From Stichopus chloronotus (Eukaryota > Echinodermata > Holothuroidea > Aspidochirotida > Stichopodidae), in assembly GCA_021234535.1 (NCBI GenBank), contig CM037843.1, forward strand, positions 13,725,979-13,789,978: a stretch of DNA of 64,000 nucleotides. Direction: 5' to 3'. Numbering within the stretch: position 1 is the stretch's first letter; each line of letters opens with the position of its first letter. The translations under genes were made by a program, and so were the position numbers. The notes below the pieces were generated by a model. It made no database searches. It saw only the letters and a list, made by a program, of their open reading frames with translations, and was not told the origin of the DNA. Of this stretch, positions 1-11,900 are shown one piece after another.

Positions 1-445
1 GATGTTCACGGCACTGAGATAATGCTAAAAATGTATTTTTTGTATTCATGACCTGTGACCTTTGACATCATTGGCCAGGCAGACACTATACGACATACCC
101 CTGACATCTACCCACCAAGTTTGAAGTTAATCTGATTTACCCTCTACGGCAAGACTGTGACATACTTTTAAGAGCATTTTTGCCGATTTGACCTTTAACC
201 TTTCTTGCATTGTCTACTTTCCATATATGGTAGTTTTATAACTCTAGGATATTCACACACTGAGATAATGCTAAAATATGTTATGTTTTTATGACCTTTG
301 ACCTCTGACAGCATTACGTGGGTGGACACTACATCTCATCCCCCGGCACCAACCCACCAAGTTTGAGGTTCATCTGACTTATGTTTAGGAGGAGATGGTG
401 ACACAAGTTCGGTTGTACACACACACACACACGTTTGGACCCCCC
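1..445. repeat. Dispersed repeat with internal tandem copies and an (AC)n tail
   Basis: Two related copies of about 240 bp follow each other: the phrase 'acccaccaagtttga' occurs near 109 and again near 351, each after a 'gacctttgac' block. The array ends in an (AC)n run at about 417-433. A perfect TGACCTTTGACCT word (a DR1 layout of two AGGTCA half sites) lies at 292-304. The same style of repeat returns at 29-30 kb, 37.5-38.6 kb and 40.1-40.8 kb. No coding potential is seen. Confidence 0.6.
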
Positions 446-2329
446 TTACCCCAGTGGGTAATTCTGATCCATGTCATATGTATACCATGAGGTACCTCCA
501 CATAAGGGCTACTGGTCCACCAAGTTTTGGTTGAATACTACAAGGGGTGAAAAGTGGGCTACCATTTAAGTGTCACTTTTGGTGACTTCATCCGCTCAAG
601 TAAGTGCTTTACAATGTCTCCTCCCTGTATACTACGTACAAGAGGGCTGAGATAATAACCATACCACTAAATGTAGCTACTGAACATTCCAAAATTGATT
701 TAAAACTTCTGAAACATTGAAATGAGACTACAACTGACAAGTTGGTCTTGGGAATTTCAAAATGCAATGGTCACTCATTCATCTAACAATAATGTATGGT
801 ATGGCCTATAAAATTTAGTAATGGGAATAAAGACTTGAAATTATGACTAAGTTTCACACTAATATTTTCCATAATTGCCCAACCAACTGATGTTGCCTCA
901 CATTTATATTAGGAATGCATTGCATTACAGTTAGAGCATACTGTGTAAGCATATTACTACTGTTACAGCATGAGGTGAAGTTTGGGTACAGTATACTTAC
1001 CGAAGATAGGGATCTTCTCTTACGACTTCTGAGTAGAGAGAGCGAGAATAAAAAAAAAGGGTGGCATTTGATAATGATGGTGCTGATTTGGTTGCTCATG
1101 TGAACAATGATTTTAATAAATAGTTGTCAAACTGTGGCAGTGACACTGTGACAGTTTGTACCACAGATGGCACTTTCTATCAAACCTCAAATCATTTTAC
1201 AGTGAGCTACTCTCTCATGTTTTAATGTAACTTTTATAATTAAAAATTTCTTTGCTGCCTTGAAAACTGTATCATGCTACTAACAAATTCATTTTCAGTA
1301 TTTGTTTATCATTCCAGACATTGTCACATTTTTAATAAAATCTGAATTTTGATCCAAACACCATGCCGACATTGTGAGCTACTGCAGCCTTTGTTTTTGC
1401 CCCCAAGGGACAATGGCGCAAAGTTCAGCATATCTCATTTCAAATGGGATATTTAATCCAAATGATTTGGATTAAATTGCAGCGACATGCACCTTCGAAA
1501 CTTTCAGCAAGTGTATGCACTGTGCAGGAATACTGTACATAAGTATGTCTGACTGGTTATCAAATGGAAAAGAGGAAAAGAAATTGCAAATGCAGTGAAG
1601 CAACATCTATGCCTACAAGATACATTGTTGGAATCATACAATCTTAATGAAATCTTCAATAAACAACATCTTGCTATTCAGAGGACTTTTCATGACACAT
1701 ACCCTTTCATAGCAGAAACTATGTCTTCAGTTTCTTCCATAATATCCATCTTGAAAGTCACATTTATTTTCTCTGGAAAAATTAATATTCAGTCATTAGT
1801 GTTTCATCAGAACAAATCCAGCATAATCCAAAATGAAATACGAACTGTTGTAGTATTCACCATCGAAGAAAGAAAAATCAAAACAAGAATCGATGTGAAT
1901 TTCCAACTGATGGGTGAACCAAGCTGTATCAATGTATTAAACTCAGAGAACCTGTACATATGATGAATGGAAGGTACTGGGCTGTACTGTAGTCGTGGGT
2001 GGAAAAAGTTGGGAAGCTGGGAGGCTACTTCTAGGGAAATTTGTGGGCAGTACTCAGCGGGAAATTAGTGCAACTGGAGGGAAATTTTGGCACTTGGGAA
2101 TTGATCCTTGTTTTACAGTAGTATCATAAGAAATTGTGGAAAACTGAAACTCCCCAGAAATGAACATTTCTTCCAGCACATTTCCCAAAAATTGTAATCT
2201 CACAAGACCAATACTGTTATTTCAACTACAATAAACAAATGGACTACATGGAGCAGGGATGTTTTCAGTAGCCTAGCAGGGACGAATTAGTCTGGGGATA
2301 TTTTGACCTTAACATTTAGGCCTATTGTC
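446..2329. other. Gene-free stretch, nothing recognised
   Basis: AT-rich sequence. The longest open frame, 1595-1963 on the plus strand (122 codons), shows no family motif, no convincing splice context and no biased composition, so I do not call it a gene. No RNA gene was recognised. Confidence 0.5.
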
Positions 2330-3340
2330 AGGTATTGAGAGTACTGCTGTGTAATATAGGCTAGCCTAGGCCTATATTTCCAGAAATCTGGAAACTTTTA
2401 TTAGAGTCAGTAATCTTATTATTAGCTGTTGAACCTGGGGGTGATCTGGAGCTGGAATGTTTCGACATGTGGAAGTTTTGACCAATACTTAGCAATAGCA
2501 GGGACGTTTCGGTACAGGGACGATTTGGTCTGGCGACGTTTTGAGTGGTACTGGTACTAGGGTATAAGCGACTAGGCCTAGGCTAGCCTAAATTTCAATT
2601 TTCCTACGCTAGGGCCTAAGTCTACATGAAATTTAGGCACAAATTGATAAGGTGTTCCTATTAAGTGGCAGCAGCACTGGGGACTGACGATTCACAATCA
2701 CAACAATGTCAACAGCCTGCAGGTCTAACGTTAGACCTAATGTTAGGCCAAGTGCTACTGGTTAAGCATAACACATTACAAAATACAAAACAGGCAGTAT
2801 TGAGTGCAGCAATTCCATTGCTAGTGCTACAAATATAGTCTGCAACGGATATAGCACACCAATGACCTAACCGTTAGGCTGCAGTAAAGTAACTGTACTT
2901 TCAAGACTCATAGTCATACCCCAATCGTACATTTTCATTACGAACAAAAACAAAATGCTTAATATTAAGGACTGGCAGCCACAGGGCCATGATACCTAAA
3001 ACGTTGTCTCCTGTCAAGTTTCTGGTGTAAAGAACCGTGACCCAAACTCATCAGAATTCAGATTCCTTATGACAGGAGAAAGGTAACCGTAATTGGCGTA
3101 AACAACAATGAACGAAACAAACCTATGTGCATGTACACAGTACAGCTAGCTCAGTAGCTGCAGCTCCTCCGGCCGGCCGCGGATCGGAGGACGTAGACTG
3201 TGAAAACACCATTCAAATTCGCCCGGTAATATTAGAGGGCGTAATTCGAAATTGTCAATAAATACTCTTAGATTGTCAACCATTGCCATATACGGCTCTG
3301 TTGTCGACTAAGATGAATTATTAGACATTGTCAACATTCG
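2330..3340. other. TAGGCCTA-word-rich patch with a short CpG/GC-rich block
   Basis: From about 2330 to 2890 the sequence is unusually dense in the self-complementary words TAGGCC, GGCCTA, GCTAGCC and AACGTTAG. A short GC-rich block with GGCCGGCCGCGG lies near 3170-3182. Similar word-rich patches occur at 9.0-9.75 kb and 57.4-57.9 kb; the last adjoins the first presenilin exon. The patch could be promoter-proximal DNA of a gene outside the window, but no coding exon is visible here. Confidence 0.35.
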
Positions 3341-3540
3341 CTCAGAAATGAAATACTGTATTACAATACACCCCCCGGTAACCTGCAAAGAAAGATCAAC
3401 GGGGATCACTTTTTCGTTCCTGTTTTCAGTCATCGTAATTAATGTTCTTCTTAACTATTGGACAACCATAATTTGTCCAATTAATGGACAGATCATGGAA
3501 AAACTTAAACAATTAAAGATGTAAATTGCAGGCCAGTAGC

Positions 3541-3560
3541 GGGGGGGGGGGGGGGGGGGG
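3541..3560. repeat. (G)20 homopolymer
   Basis: Twenty consecutive G residues. Similar G runs occur at about 33356-33366, 54797-54809, 58530-58542 and 58756-58769. Confidence 0.95.
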
Positions 3561-4074
3561 TTGGGAGCGACCCACCCCAACTTGAGGGAGGTCCATTTTT
3601 CCAGCCCTGTATTTGAAGGGTAAACTATGAAATATTTTTATCTTGACATATTGAGACCGAATTTCCGTTTACTTTTAGCAGGAAGATAAAACCTTTCCAC
3701 TTACGTCATAAATGTACCGTATACAGGCCCAAACTGACCACAATATCTCAACACCACATACATACACTATGTGGGGTGATGAGGTAATAAGCTCAAAAAC
3801 GCGCATCCATGATTATGTCATTGTGGCTGTGGATATCATTGAACTATATAGATACAATACAAAGCTCGGGACACACTGCCATGACAACCTGCGACACGAC
3901 GGCGACCATCCACCGCGTCTGCCGTGGTAGTGACGGTGTGACCGGTTCCACGACTAGAGTTCAGTTGTGTCGTAAGCCGTCGCCGGGCCCAATTAAATAT
4001 GTTCAATTGTAGTCGGGTGCAGTCGGTGCCTTTTAAGCCCTGTTCAAACCGCAACGACTACCAAAGAGTGTACA

Positions 4075-4650
4075 CAGGCGCGTAGCCAAGAAGGGGACGA
4101 AAGAGGCGACCGCCCCCCCCCCCCTTTGGCAATATCGTGGTATTTTTTTTTAAGAACTTACACCAGAATGCAGGAGCCTAGGTATAGCCAGGGAAAGGAG
4201 GGCGAATAGGGCGACCCTGCTTAATCTTATTTTCGCTTTTTCCGCGATATCGCTTAATAGTAATTCCCTCAATTTATGCGGCAGGCCCTACAAGGTAGGG
4301 GTGGAATGCAGGGTTGGGAGCATGTATGTATGCATGTAAAACACCCAGGAAGGGCCGTTTTCTACTATCTGAGTGGTTCGTAGAGCCAAACGTTTCTTTG
4401 AATGCTCATCTCGGCATTGCATCATTTTTCATAGACTAATTGTTTTCTCAGCCTAATTGAGAAATTGTAGACATGAGATCTATATTTCAACGCTGGGTTC
4501 ATGCAACTGAAAAGACTTGGGAAGGGCTATTTCCGGCCATCTGGGGTTTTGTAAAACTCAAAATTTTCTTTTAGGCTCGGCGCCAGTAGGTGGTGGCTCT
4601 CCGCTTAGATAGTCTTCACGAGTTTTGACATGTACCTGGCTACGCCCCTG
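4075..4650. mobile_element. hAT-type MITE (non-autonomous DNA transposon)
   Basis: The left end reads CAGGCGCGTAGCCAAGAAG and the reverse complement of the right end reads CAGGGGCGTAGCCAGGTAC. These are imperfect terminal inverted repeats of the CAGGGGCGTAGCCA type that is widespread in animal hAT elements. The element is 576 bp and has no transposase frame. The flanking 8-mers AGTGTACA and TGTCTACT agree at only 5 of 8 positions, as expected for a worn 8-bp duplication. An internal 'tatagccagggaaaggagggcg' near 4183 partly repeats the end motif. Confidence 0.7.
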
Positions 4651-5083
4651 TGTCTACTATTTATGTAAATTATTTACAAGAGAAGGTCTTTTGTAGTTCT
4701 CTGAAATGCTCCAGATTGCGGTAAATCTGCAGATTTCAAAATTGTCCTGGGGAAATTCCCCCAGACCCCTAGCAACTGCATGCTTACAGCACGCGCCAGC
4801 TGCTTCCGTACTTGGAAAAATGTACACATCTTGGAAAAAAGACTCACCCCTCCACATGTGCTGGCATCGGGCCTGAATTGTTGCCTGTGCTCCAGGATCT
4901 TTTGAGGAAAGATCACTTGGACAAGTGTGCACAAAAGTGGTACTCAAAACACCGATGAGTTATTTCATAATTTGGTCCAAATGTCCAAAAAAAAAAAAAA
5001 ATTGTAGGCAGGAAACGGCTGGAAATTGCAGTTAATGAAGCTATTGTGAGCTTCAATGATGATGGTGATTATAACTTTACAGG

Positions 5084-5284
5084 GACATGAGGTTTGAGCC
5101 GGGCCGGTACACAAGAAAATTTCTTGCAAACAGTGACAAAGGGAGGTTGTCACGTGGTCAAGTAGAGTCTTCAGATGAGTCCACGGAGGCACTCAAGGCT
5201 AATACTTTGAAAAGAAAGCAGATGAAGAGGCTATTTCTAAGAAAGAGGGTGCTTTGTACCAAGCTGGGGCTTTCTAGAACACTA
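5084..5284 (+). pseudogene. Possible broken coding fragment, unidentified
   Basis: A plus-strand frame here has a protein-like composition (basic and serine-rich, SRGQVESSDESTEAL). At about 5218 it appears to shift by one base into a second frame reading ADEEAISKKEGALYQAGAF, which looks more protein-like than the original continuation. No flanking exons or known domain are visible. It could be debris of a transposon-encoded protein; I do not recognise the family. Confidence 0.25.
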
Positions 5285-5833
5285 TAGCCTAATATTCACT
5301 GTAGCAGAACTGCACTGTAAGTATTGTCACAAACAAGTCACAGTATTCAATAATGTGTTTAATGGGCATACAGGTTTTTTGTCGTTTTCTCAAAACTGAG
5401 TTTTCGTGAGGACATCATCACAACAAAAATTATCTACTCCTCCATTTTTAGTCCAATTCGAATGATTTTTGGCCAAGTTACTTTGCTTGCATGCATTGAT
5501 GTTTGGAACCAGAATGAAGGCTCTCCTAATAGTAATGAGATATGGTGGTCATGAATATTTAATTAGGTAGAAAAATGTGACATTTTTTCTAAGTAATTAT
5601 ACACTTCATAACTATTTTATTTTACTTGCTAACAAGCCGACTGTATTTCAGAATCTGTATATAAGCTGTCTATTTAAGTGTGTCAAATTTGAAAAGATTT
5701 GAACAAAGAGTTGTAGAGTTATGTGCTATGAAAGTGTTAATTTTCACAATGACGACCATTTTGAATATGCTAATTAAAATTTTTAATTGGGCGACAAGTA
5801 TAATTTCTTTTTGTTAACAACCATGGTTAACCT

Positions 5834-6251
5834 TTAAGGGAAATATCGCGTTTATAACATGCTAGTATGGCATACAAAATAGCTTTAATCATTGTCAAAC
5901 GATTCTATATCACAAATAAACATCTGAAATTCAGTTAATTGTTGCTCAACATCTGAATTTTATTTTATCCAAATATCAAATTTTGTCAAATTTATTTTAT
6001 CTCACATCTTTGGGTGGACAAATTATTGTTGAGCAACAATTAGCTGAATTTCTATCTGTGACAAATTTATTTTATCTCACAATTTTGGGTGGACAAATTA
6101 TTGTTGAGCAACAATGAACTGAATTTCTATCTGTGACAAATTTATTTCTTGAAAAGAAGGCCACTGTCATTCCTTATTTTGAATGATCTATCATTCTATG
6201 TTCACAAACATTGGTTTCCTTATGTGAAACAAACACCTTATTTCTTTTTAA
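5834..6251. mobile_element. TTAA-flanked MITE, older copy
   Basis: The left end is TTAAGGGAAATATCGCGTTT and the right end is a worn inverted copy (aaacaccttatttctttttaa). Its interior matches the intact element at 31,375-31,726: AATAGCTTTAATCATTGT, AATAAACATCT, TTTCTTGAAAAGAAGGC and ACAAACATTGGTTTC are shared. This copy carries an extra internal tandem duplication of about 75 bp (about 5986-6061 and 6062-6136). It also has an inverted pair of about 25 bp near 5926 and 6029 that could form a hairpin. TTAA targets with AGGG-type ends fit Kolobok-like or other TTAA-specific MITEs; this assignment is inference. Confidence 0.65.
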
Positions 6252-6747
6252 CACCCTGCAAGTTAGGGATTATCAAAATTGAAATTCAGGGTAGACCTCC
6301 CCTTAAAGTAATGGAAAATGAGTAGTGATATTTAAATTCAAAACGGAATCAGAAAATCAGTAAAACATAGCATACCGTACGGTAGCGAAAGAGTTTCAGT
6401 TTAGATTCAACTTTAAACAAGAAAATCGTATAGGTGTTATTTGCCATCAAAATATTTGAGAGTATTGCAGATATTATAGTTTGCAGCATATATGGCTTAA
6501 ATCCTACGTAAATGTTTAGGTTCTTTCCGGAGTCTATTCAGGACACATTACAGCATATAAAGTATCTTGGAACCAGATGGGCACCAAATTGGTTATGAAT
6601 GGACCCATATTGGGCCCAACTGTCGTTTGAACAACGACAACTCCCAGGAACAAACATGATGCCTGCAAGACCCATATAATTAACAAATTCGCTCAAAATT
6701 AAAGTAAATTAATGAAAGTCTAATTTAATTTTAAATTAAAAAATTCT
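6252..6747. other. Gene-free stretch left of the U1 array
   Basis: AT-rich sequence with no recognised repeat, gene or RNA. It is the left border zone of the U1 cluster. Confidence 0.5.
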
Positions 6748-6862
6748 CAGAAATTCTTCGCCCCAGTTCTCCACGTTTGGGAGAATGGCAAGAGTCAGCT
6801 CCGCTGAAGTGTGATGGCGGAGCCTCGTCCTAATCACGGGAACCCCTGCGCCAGGTAAGTAT
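6748..6862 (-). pseudogene. U1 snRNA pseudogene, left array edge
   Basis: The 5' end AUACUUACCUGG is intact (5' nucleotide at 6862). Stem-loop I has lost about 17 bp, including the U1-70K loop, and the 3' part upstream of position 6748 (stem-loop IV) is missing. Its 5' end lies 825 bp from that of the next copy, so it is in register with the array. Confidence 0.85.
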
Positions 6863-7523
6863 GCCTGTAAACCGTAGGGGGATTTATTTTAATGCCCTTC
6901 TATGATTCGTTGACATTAGTAGGTGTATCACGTCCAAAACTTAAAGGAACACATACAAAAAACATTGACATTAAAACAATTCGCTTTAAATTTAACTTAA
7001 CACCACAGTAGCTCAGTGAATATGCCGCATCAGTAAAAATTGGTACAATGGTTAAATAAAATTCGTACATCTAAAAAGATGATTATGATTTGTTTTAATA
7101 ATAATAAGTCGTCAATCGTCAGTAAACACAACAGGAGCTCAGTGAATATGCCTCATCTGGAAAGATGAATATGATTTGCTTAAATAGTATTTAACAGTAA
7201 TAAGTCGTTTCAACTTTTCAACAGGAGAGTGAAAAAGGCGTTATTTGCTAATAAAATAGTTGTAAGAGTTGGAAATTTATGAAAATTGTTACTATGGTTA
7301 AAATAAATATTTGTGTATAAATTATTTGTCTACAAAGAGGTAGTACACTTCGAGGTAGGGCTCTCCTAAATTGGTGGTAGTTGGTATCATAGTAATATCT
7401 GTCCTACAAGAAGGCCTTTTAATCCTGCTTTGTACCCTTTTTGTTGTAATCCCTAACAGTCGATGAACTGGTCATCGTTATTTTCGATCACCACACGTTT
7501 CAAAAGTTTGAAGTTACTATTAA
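6863..7523. repeat. Degenerate U1-unit spacer
   Basis: This diverged copy of the intergenic spacer retains the blocks 'gtagtacacttcgaggtagggctctcctaaa' (about 7342) and 'aggccttttaatcctgctttgtaccc' (about 7412). The promoter half nearest the U1 pseudogene is less conserved than in core units. Confidence 0.8.
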
Positions 7524-7687
7524 AGGAGGGTAGCGCGAACGCAGTCCTCCACTACCAGAACTTCTACGCCTGAGTTCTCCACGTTTGGGAGAATCGCAAG
7601 AGTCAGCTCCGCCGAAGTGCGATGGGAAAGCCTAGTCATGTAGGCTCCGTCTTCTTGACCACGGAAATCCCTGCGCCAGGTAAGTAT
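7524..7687 (-). pseudogene. Diverged U1 snRNA copy, probably non-functional
   Basis: It is full length (164 bp) with an intact AUACUUACCUGG 5' end. The Sm site reads AAGUUCUGG instead of AAUUUCUGG, the loop-I core reads GGUCAAGAAG instead of GAUCAAGAAG, and stem II contains several substitutions. Each change hits a protein-binding element, so I call it a pseudogene, although expression cannot be excluded. Confidence 0.7.
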
Positions 7688-8349
7688 GCCCTTAATTCGT
7701 AAGAAAAGTGACCACCGCTCTGGTAAAAACTTTCTTTCGCGATGAACGTTTAGTTACGTCAGGGAACTTTTCTAATGCTCTTCTATGATTGGTTGACATT
7801 AATAGCTGATCACGCCCACAAATTAAAGGAACACATACAAAAAAGAAAAACAGTGATATTAAAAATTTCGCTTCAAATTTATGTAAACACAACACGAGCT
7901 CAGTTAATATGCTGCATCTGAAAAGATGATTATGATTTGTTTTAATACTAGTAAGTCGTTTTAACTTCAAAAAACTGAAAAAAAAATGTTGATTTGTAAT
8001 GTTTTGTAAATTAATAGATTTCAAGACATAAACATTCTTCAAGATTACAGGAATGTGAAAAAGGCGATATATGCTAATAAAATAGTTCTGAGAGTCGGAA
8101 ACTTATGAAAATTGTTACTATGGTTAAAATAAATACCTGTGTATAAATTATTTGTCTACAAAGAGGTAGTACACTTCGAGGTAGGGCTCTCCTAAATTGG
8201 TGGTAGTTGGTATCATAGTAATATCTGCGCTACAAGAAGGCCTTTTAATCCTGCTTTGTACCCTTTTTGTTGTAATCCGTAACAGTCGATGAACTGGTCA
8301 TCGTTGTCTTCGATCACCACACGTTTCAAAAGTTTGAAGTTATTATTAA

Positions 8350-8424
8350 AGGAGGATAGCGCGAACGCAGTCCTCCACTACCAGAAATTCTACGCCCGAG
8401 TTCTCCACGTTTGGGAGGATCGCA
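8350..8424 (-). pseudogene. 3' half of a U1 gene split by an insertion
   Basis: Stem-loop IV, the Sm site and stem-loop III match the array consensus. Similarity stops after ATCGCA at 8419-8424. The other half resumes with ATCGCA at 13,519. The offsets show that nothing was lost: removing 5,100 bp puts the 5' end at 8,513, 826 bp from the neighbouring copy. Confidence 0.9.
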
Positions 8425-8700
8425 GATGTTGGCACAGCACGAGTGCAATGCTGTCTACAGTTCTCGGGTTCTGATTGGTCGCGAGTCTACAGTTTTCTTC
8501 TGTGAGATTTAAGAGCCGATCTCTGGTTGGTGGGGAGTCTACAGTTGTCTACAGTTTCGGTGGCTGGACCAATCACGTTAGTACGAAGAAACTGCTTCGG
8601 TTTGTCTATATTTTCTCCAGTTTGTTAGCCATTCGCTGGTTGGCGGAGAGTCTACAGTTGTCTACAGTTTCTGCGGTTTGACAAATCACGAGTTAAGTAC
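8425..8700. promoter_or_regulatory. CCAAT-box-rich tandem motif at the insertion's left end
   Basis: The phrase 'gtctacagttgtctacagttt' occurs near 8538 and 8650, about 112 bp apart, with shorter copies near 8452 and 8483. Each copy is preceded by 'gattggt' or 'ctggttgg' and followed by 'gaccaatcacg' or 'gacaaatcacg', giving CCAAT boxes in both orientations. This layout suggests an element-borne promoter or a transposase-binding subterminal repeat. Function is inferred from motif layout only. Confidence 0.4.
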
Positions 8701-8989
8701 CAAGCCGCTAATTTGACTGGCATTACATATACAGCTAGCTAGCTAGGAGTACGTACGTACGTGGCAACTAGTAGTATTACGATTGATACAATGATAGGCA
8801 CCCATCCGTAGCGAAGGAATAAAGCTTCATGTTTCTGTCAGCTAGAGAAGATGAAATCAACTTTTCTCTCTCTATTCAAAAGGTAAATAAGTAAGTTTGT
8901 TTTGGACTTTCAATTCAAAACTTTTCTCCTGTAAATGTGACAAAGAGAAAACCAAACTCAACTAATTGACGTCTAATGCAACAGTAACA

Positions 8990-9760
8990 GGCCAGATACA
9001 GTTAGGCATAACTGGGTATGTCCTGAGTAATGTAGCCTATGTAGGCAGCAACCTAACACAGGACGTGCACAGAAGAAAAAGAACGTAAAAATGAAAAAAA
9101 AAAAAGTTTAATTATTCCACTAACGATATACCCATATTTAATTACCCTCATATTTTTCTTTTATGTTCAAACTTGTTGTAAATCAGTTAGGCCAAGTTAA
9201 CGTTGGCCTAAGCTAACGTTAGTTATTTGCTGGGCCTCATGAGTCGCTGTTAATTGTTAATGTTATGTTGTAACTGTCCTAAGTCAGTAATACGGGCTAG
9301 GCTATAGCCTTAATTAGCCTACTCGCTAATTGGCTAAACCATTTTTATCATTGAATGTACGTACGTTGAAATAAATAAATAGGCCTGTTAAGTATAAAGA
9401 AGTTAAGACCTAACTTTTTTAGATGTTTAATATATTTTGCTAAATCCTGCCCCATAACCTTAGACTTTCTGGATTAGGCCTAAATTAAAGCCTATAGGGT
9501 GACTGGTCTCGGCCTGATCGTGAACTTATTGATTTAGCGATCTTGCACTTTAATTTTCACAGAGTAGTTAAGGATCATGCATGCCCAGGAAGGACCGTGA
9601 CTTAGGCCTAAGTGTCAAAAGTTAGAAGGACTGATGAAGAAGGGCACATGTGCAGGCTTAATCATGACTGTTGGCTCTTGCCTATATATACATATATAGG
9701 GCCTAGGCTAGGCCTATATTTGGCACACATAGACCTAGGTCAACCTCCGAATCCGTCAAG
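8990..9760. other. Second TAGGCCTA-word-rich patch
   Basis: Dense in taggcct, gccta, aacgttag and related palindromic words, for example around 9180-9240, 9290-9320 and 9690-9735. It lies inside the insertion. No gene is recognised. Confidence 0.4.
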
Positions 9761-9951
9761 GCCAACCGTCTCTTGACAACGCTCTTAAAAGCATCTGCCA
9801 GGAAGGAAGAGAATAAAGTCTCCCGCCGCTCAAAGGCATCCAAAAGGCATCATCCCTACCAGAAGAGGTAGAACATCACCACAAAAGTCAACGGCTCTTT
9901 TTAGGGCCACCATATTCTCCAGAAAGAGCGGACTCTACCCTTCTTGAAAAC

Positions 9952-11422
9952 ATGCAAAATTCTCTCTCTCTTCCTTCTTCCTCTTTTACCATATCTAAGA
10001 ATAATAGGAAAAAGAGGAAATTTGTCCGTTCTTTTAAAGCTAAGAAAAGCCTAAATAAATGTAGCACCAACCACAGGGGACATGAGGCTACACGTAGCCA
10101 TTTAAAAACCCTATCACTTCATAGAGAAGCTGAAGCATTTTCAAAATTCGTGCTCAACCTCTCTGACAGAAACATGTCTGATATAGAGACTATTGTACTG
10201 GGTAAAGGGCTAAAATTTCTTGCCACGTCGGTAAAACCAAAATGTAGCGAGATTCTTAAGTCAGCAAAAATCTAGAGGACTATCTAGAAGCAACACAGGC
10301 AGAAATAGCTAGTGTTCCTATCCGAAATGTCAAAAGCAATGTTAATACATCAGAGTTGTTTGCATTAAACGCATTGAAAAACCATCACTCTGTTGTTATT
10401 AAACCGTGCGATAAAGGTAGAGGCATTGCTATACTGAATCACACAGACTATCAAGCCAAAGTTGAAAGGCATTTGTCTAGTCACCACTCGGAAAAGTTAG
10501 ATAGTGATATGACACCACAAACTAAAAGGTTAGTCCCAGAGACGCTACTAGACATGTTCTGTAAACATGAGATTGATAAAAGCACGGTGGAGCACCTATC
10601 CCCGTAAAACCACAAAACCTGCACACCAGTAATATACGTGCTACCAAAAGTACACAAGGCCCCTCCGGCTGATTCAAAATTTGCTGGTAGGCAAATAATC
10701 AGTGGCAACGGGTCACCCACCGAGAAAATCTCTGAATTCGTGGACTTTTTTCTTGCTTCCTCTTGTAACAAAACAAGACACGTACGTGAAAGACACAAAT
10801 CACATTTTAAATGTTCTGGAAGCAACTGAGCTACTAAAAGCTGTACTCCTTGCAACTCTCGATGTCATCTCCATGTATGCCAACACTCCCCAAGAGGAGG
10901 CACTCGATATCTGTGAAGAAGTCTTTGCAAAGGCAGATAAAAGCCTATATGAAATTAATAAAATTTCTCCCATCTCCATGCGCAAACTAATTGAACTCAT
11001 CCTCAAAAGGAATTGTTTTGAGTTAAATCAACAGTTTTACCGCCAAAAAATTGGCTGCGCTATGCGTAGTCAAGCTTCACCAGAAATCTGTGATATATTT
11101 ATGCAAAAAATCGAGAAACAGCTAGATTATCCCAACGGATCCTAAAATCCTAAAATAGTTTCGTTACAGAGACGACAACCTTTTGTTGCATGATGGAACA
11201 GCCACAGAACTCGAGAAAATAGTGGTGAAGATGAATAAAATTCATCATCTCCTCAAGTTCACAGTAGAAATCTCTAACTCTGAGGTCACGTACCTAAATC
11301 TAAATATTTTCAAAGGTCCCCAATTCCCAAGGGTCCACATAGAACCGTGGAGTCCAGGGTTCTATGTGGACCCTATGGGCTATTTTATGAAATCCTGCAA
11401 ATGTTTTCTCCACCTACTTTAA
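9952..11422 (+). pseudogene. Decayed Penelope-like element reverse transcriptase
   Basis: The plus strand encodes, in broken frames, the typical order of a Penelope-like element protein: an N-terminal block ending VLGKGLKFLATSVKPK (about 10,195-10,242), HSVVIKPCDKGRGIAILN (about 10,387-10,440), LPKVHKAPP and ISGNGSPTEKISEFVDFF (about 10,641-10,751), TYVKDTNHILNVLEATELL (about 10,775), LATLDVISMYANTPQEEAL (about 10,850-10,905), and the catalytic block FRYRDDNLLLHD (about 11,158-11,193). There is a premature TAA at 10,605, and frame shifts lie near 10,270, 10,770 and 11,150. No C-terminal GIY-YIG nuclease domain is visible. The copy is therefore inactive. It lies within the insertion that splits a U1 gene. 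Confidence 0.8.
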
Positions 11423-11575
11423 AAGTGCCCCTTTACTGTAAATGTTAAACAACATCTCAAATATCACTATCGTACATGAATGATAATTGAGTAATAGGGC
11501 AAAGGGTCAGATTGTTTCCTAACTGAAACTCAGTCTTGTCTGAGCCTCTGATCGAGGTACATGTAGGTCTTGACT

Positions 11576-11900
11576 TTAAAGGGGCACTTTGAGTTATTCA
11601 GCCTCCATTCCGAAAACTACCAACTCTGTGTGAAGTTTCCTATAAGGTTAGTAATAGATCAATGGTCAAAGCGTAATACAGTCCCCATGTGACATATGCA
11701 AATGAACACTAATGAGCAAGTAGTTAATGATTTAAATTGATTTTGGAAATTTTGCAACCATTTTTTAACATTTGCACTAATTCATATGCCCACAGTTAGT
11801 ACAAACCCAGTAGAAAATGTACAGAAATAACAGTTTTATAATCATTGGATGTCAAACTTGAAAAATGATGCAATTATAAGCTTTGTAATTTGGTAATGCC
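11576..11900. mobile_element. Fragment of a TTAA-type MITE (second family)
   Basis: It begins TTTAAAGGGGCACTTTGAGTT and shares interior blocks with the intact element at 51,361-51,736 (TAATGAG, TTTAAATT, TTTTGGAAA, ATTGGATGT, AACTTGA). Its right inverted end is not found. An oppositely oriented end-like sequence, AAAAGTGCCCCTTTA, lies about 160 bp upstream at 11,420, which suggests a rearranged or nested pair. Confidence 0.5.

Noticed and set aside
1595..1963. 122-codon plus-strand frame
   Set aside because: No recognisable motif, splice context or composition bias; a chance open frame is the simpler view.
3890..4060. GC-rich block left of the hAT MITE considered as a separate element
   Set aside because: No clear inverted ends or duplication could be defined.
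9590..9700. CTGATGA that might belong to a hammerhead ribozyme, as found in Penelope-like elements
   Set aside because: No matching GAAA and no flanking stems at a suitable distance.
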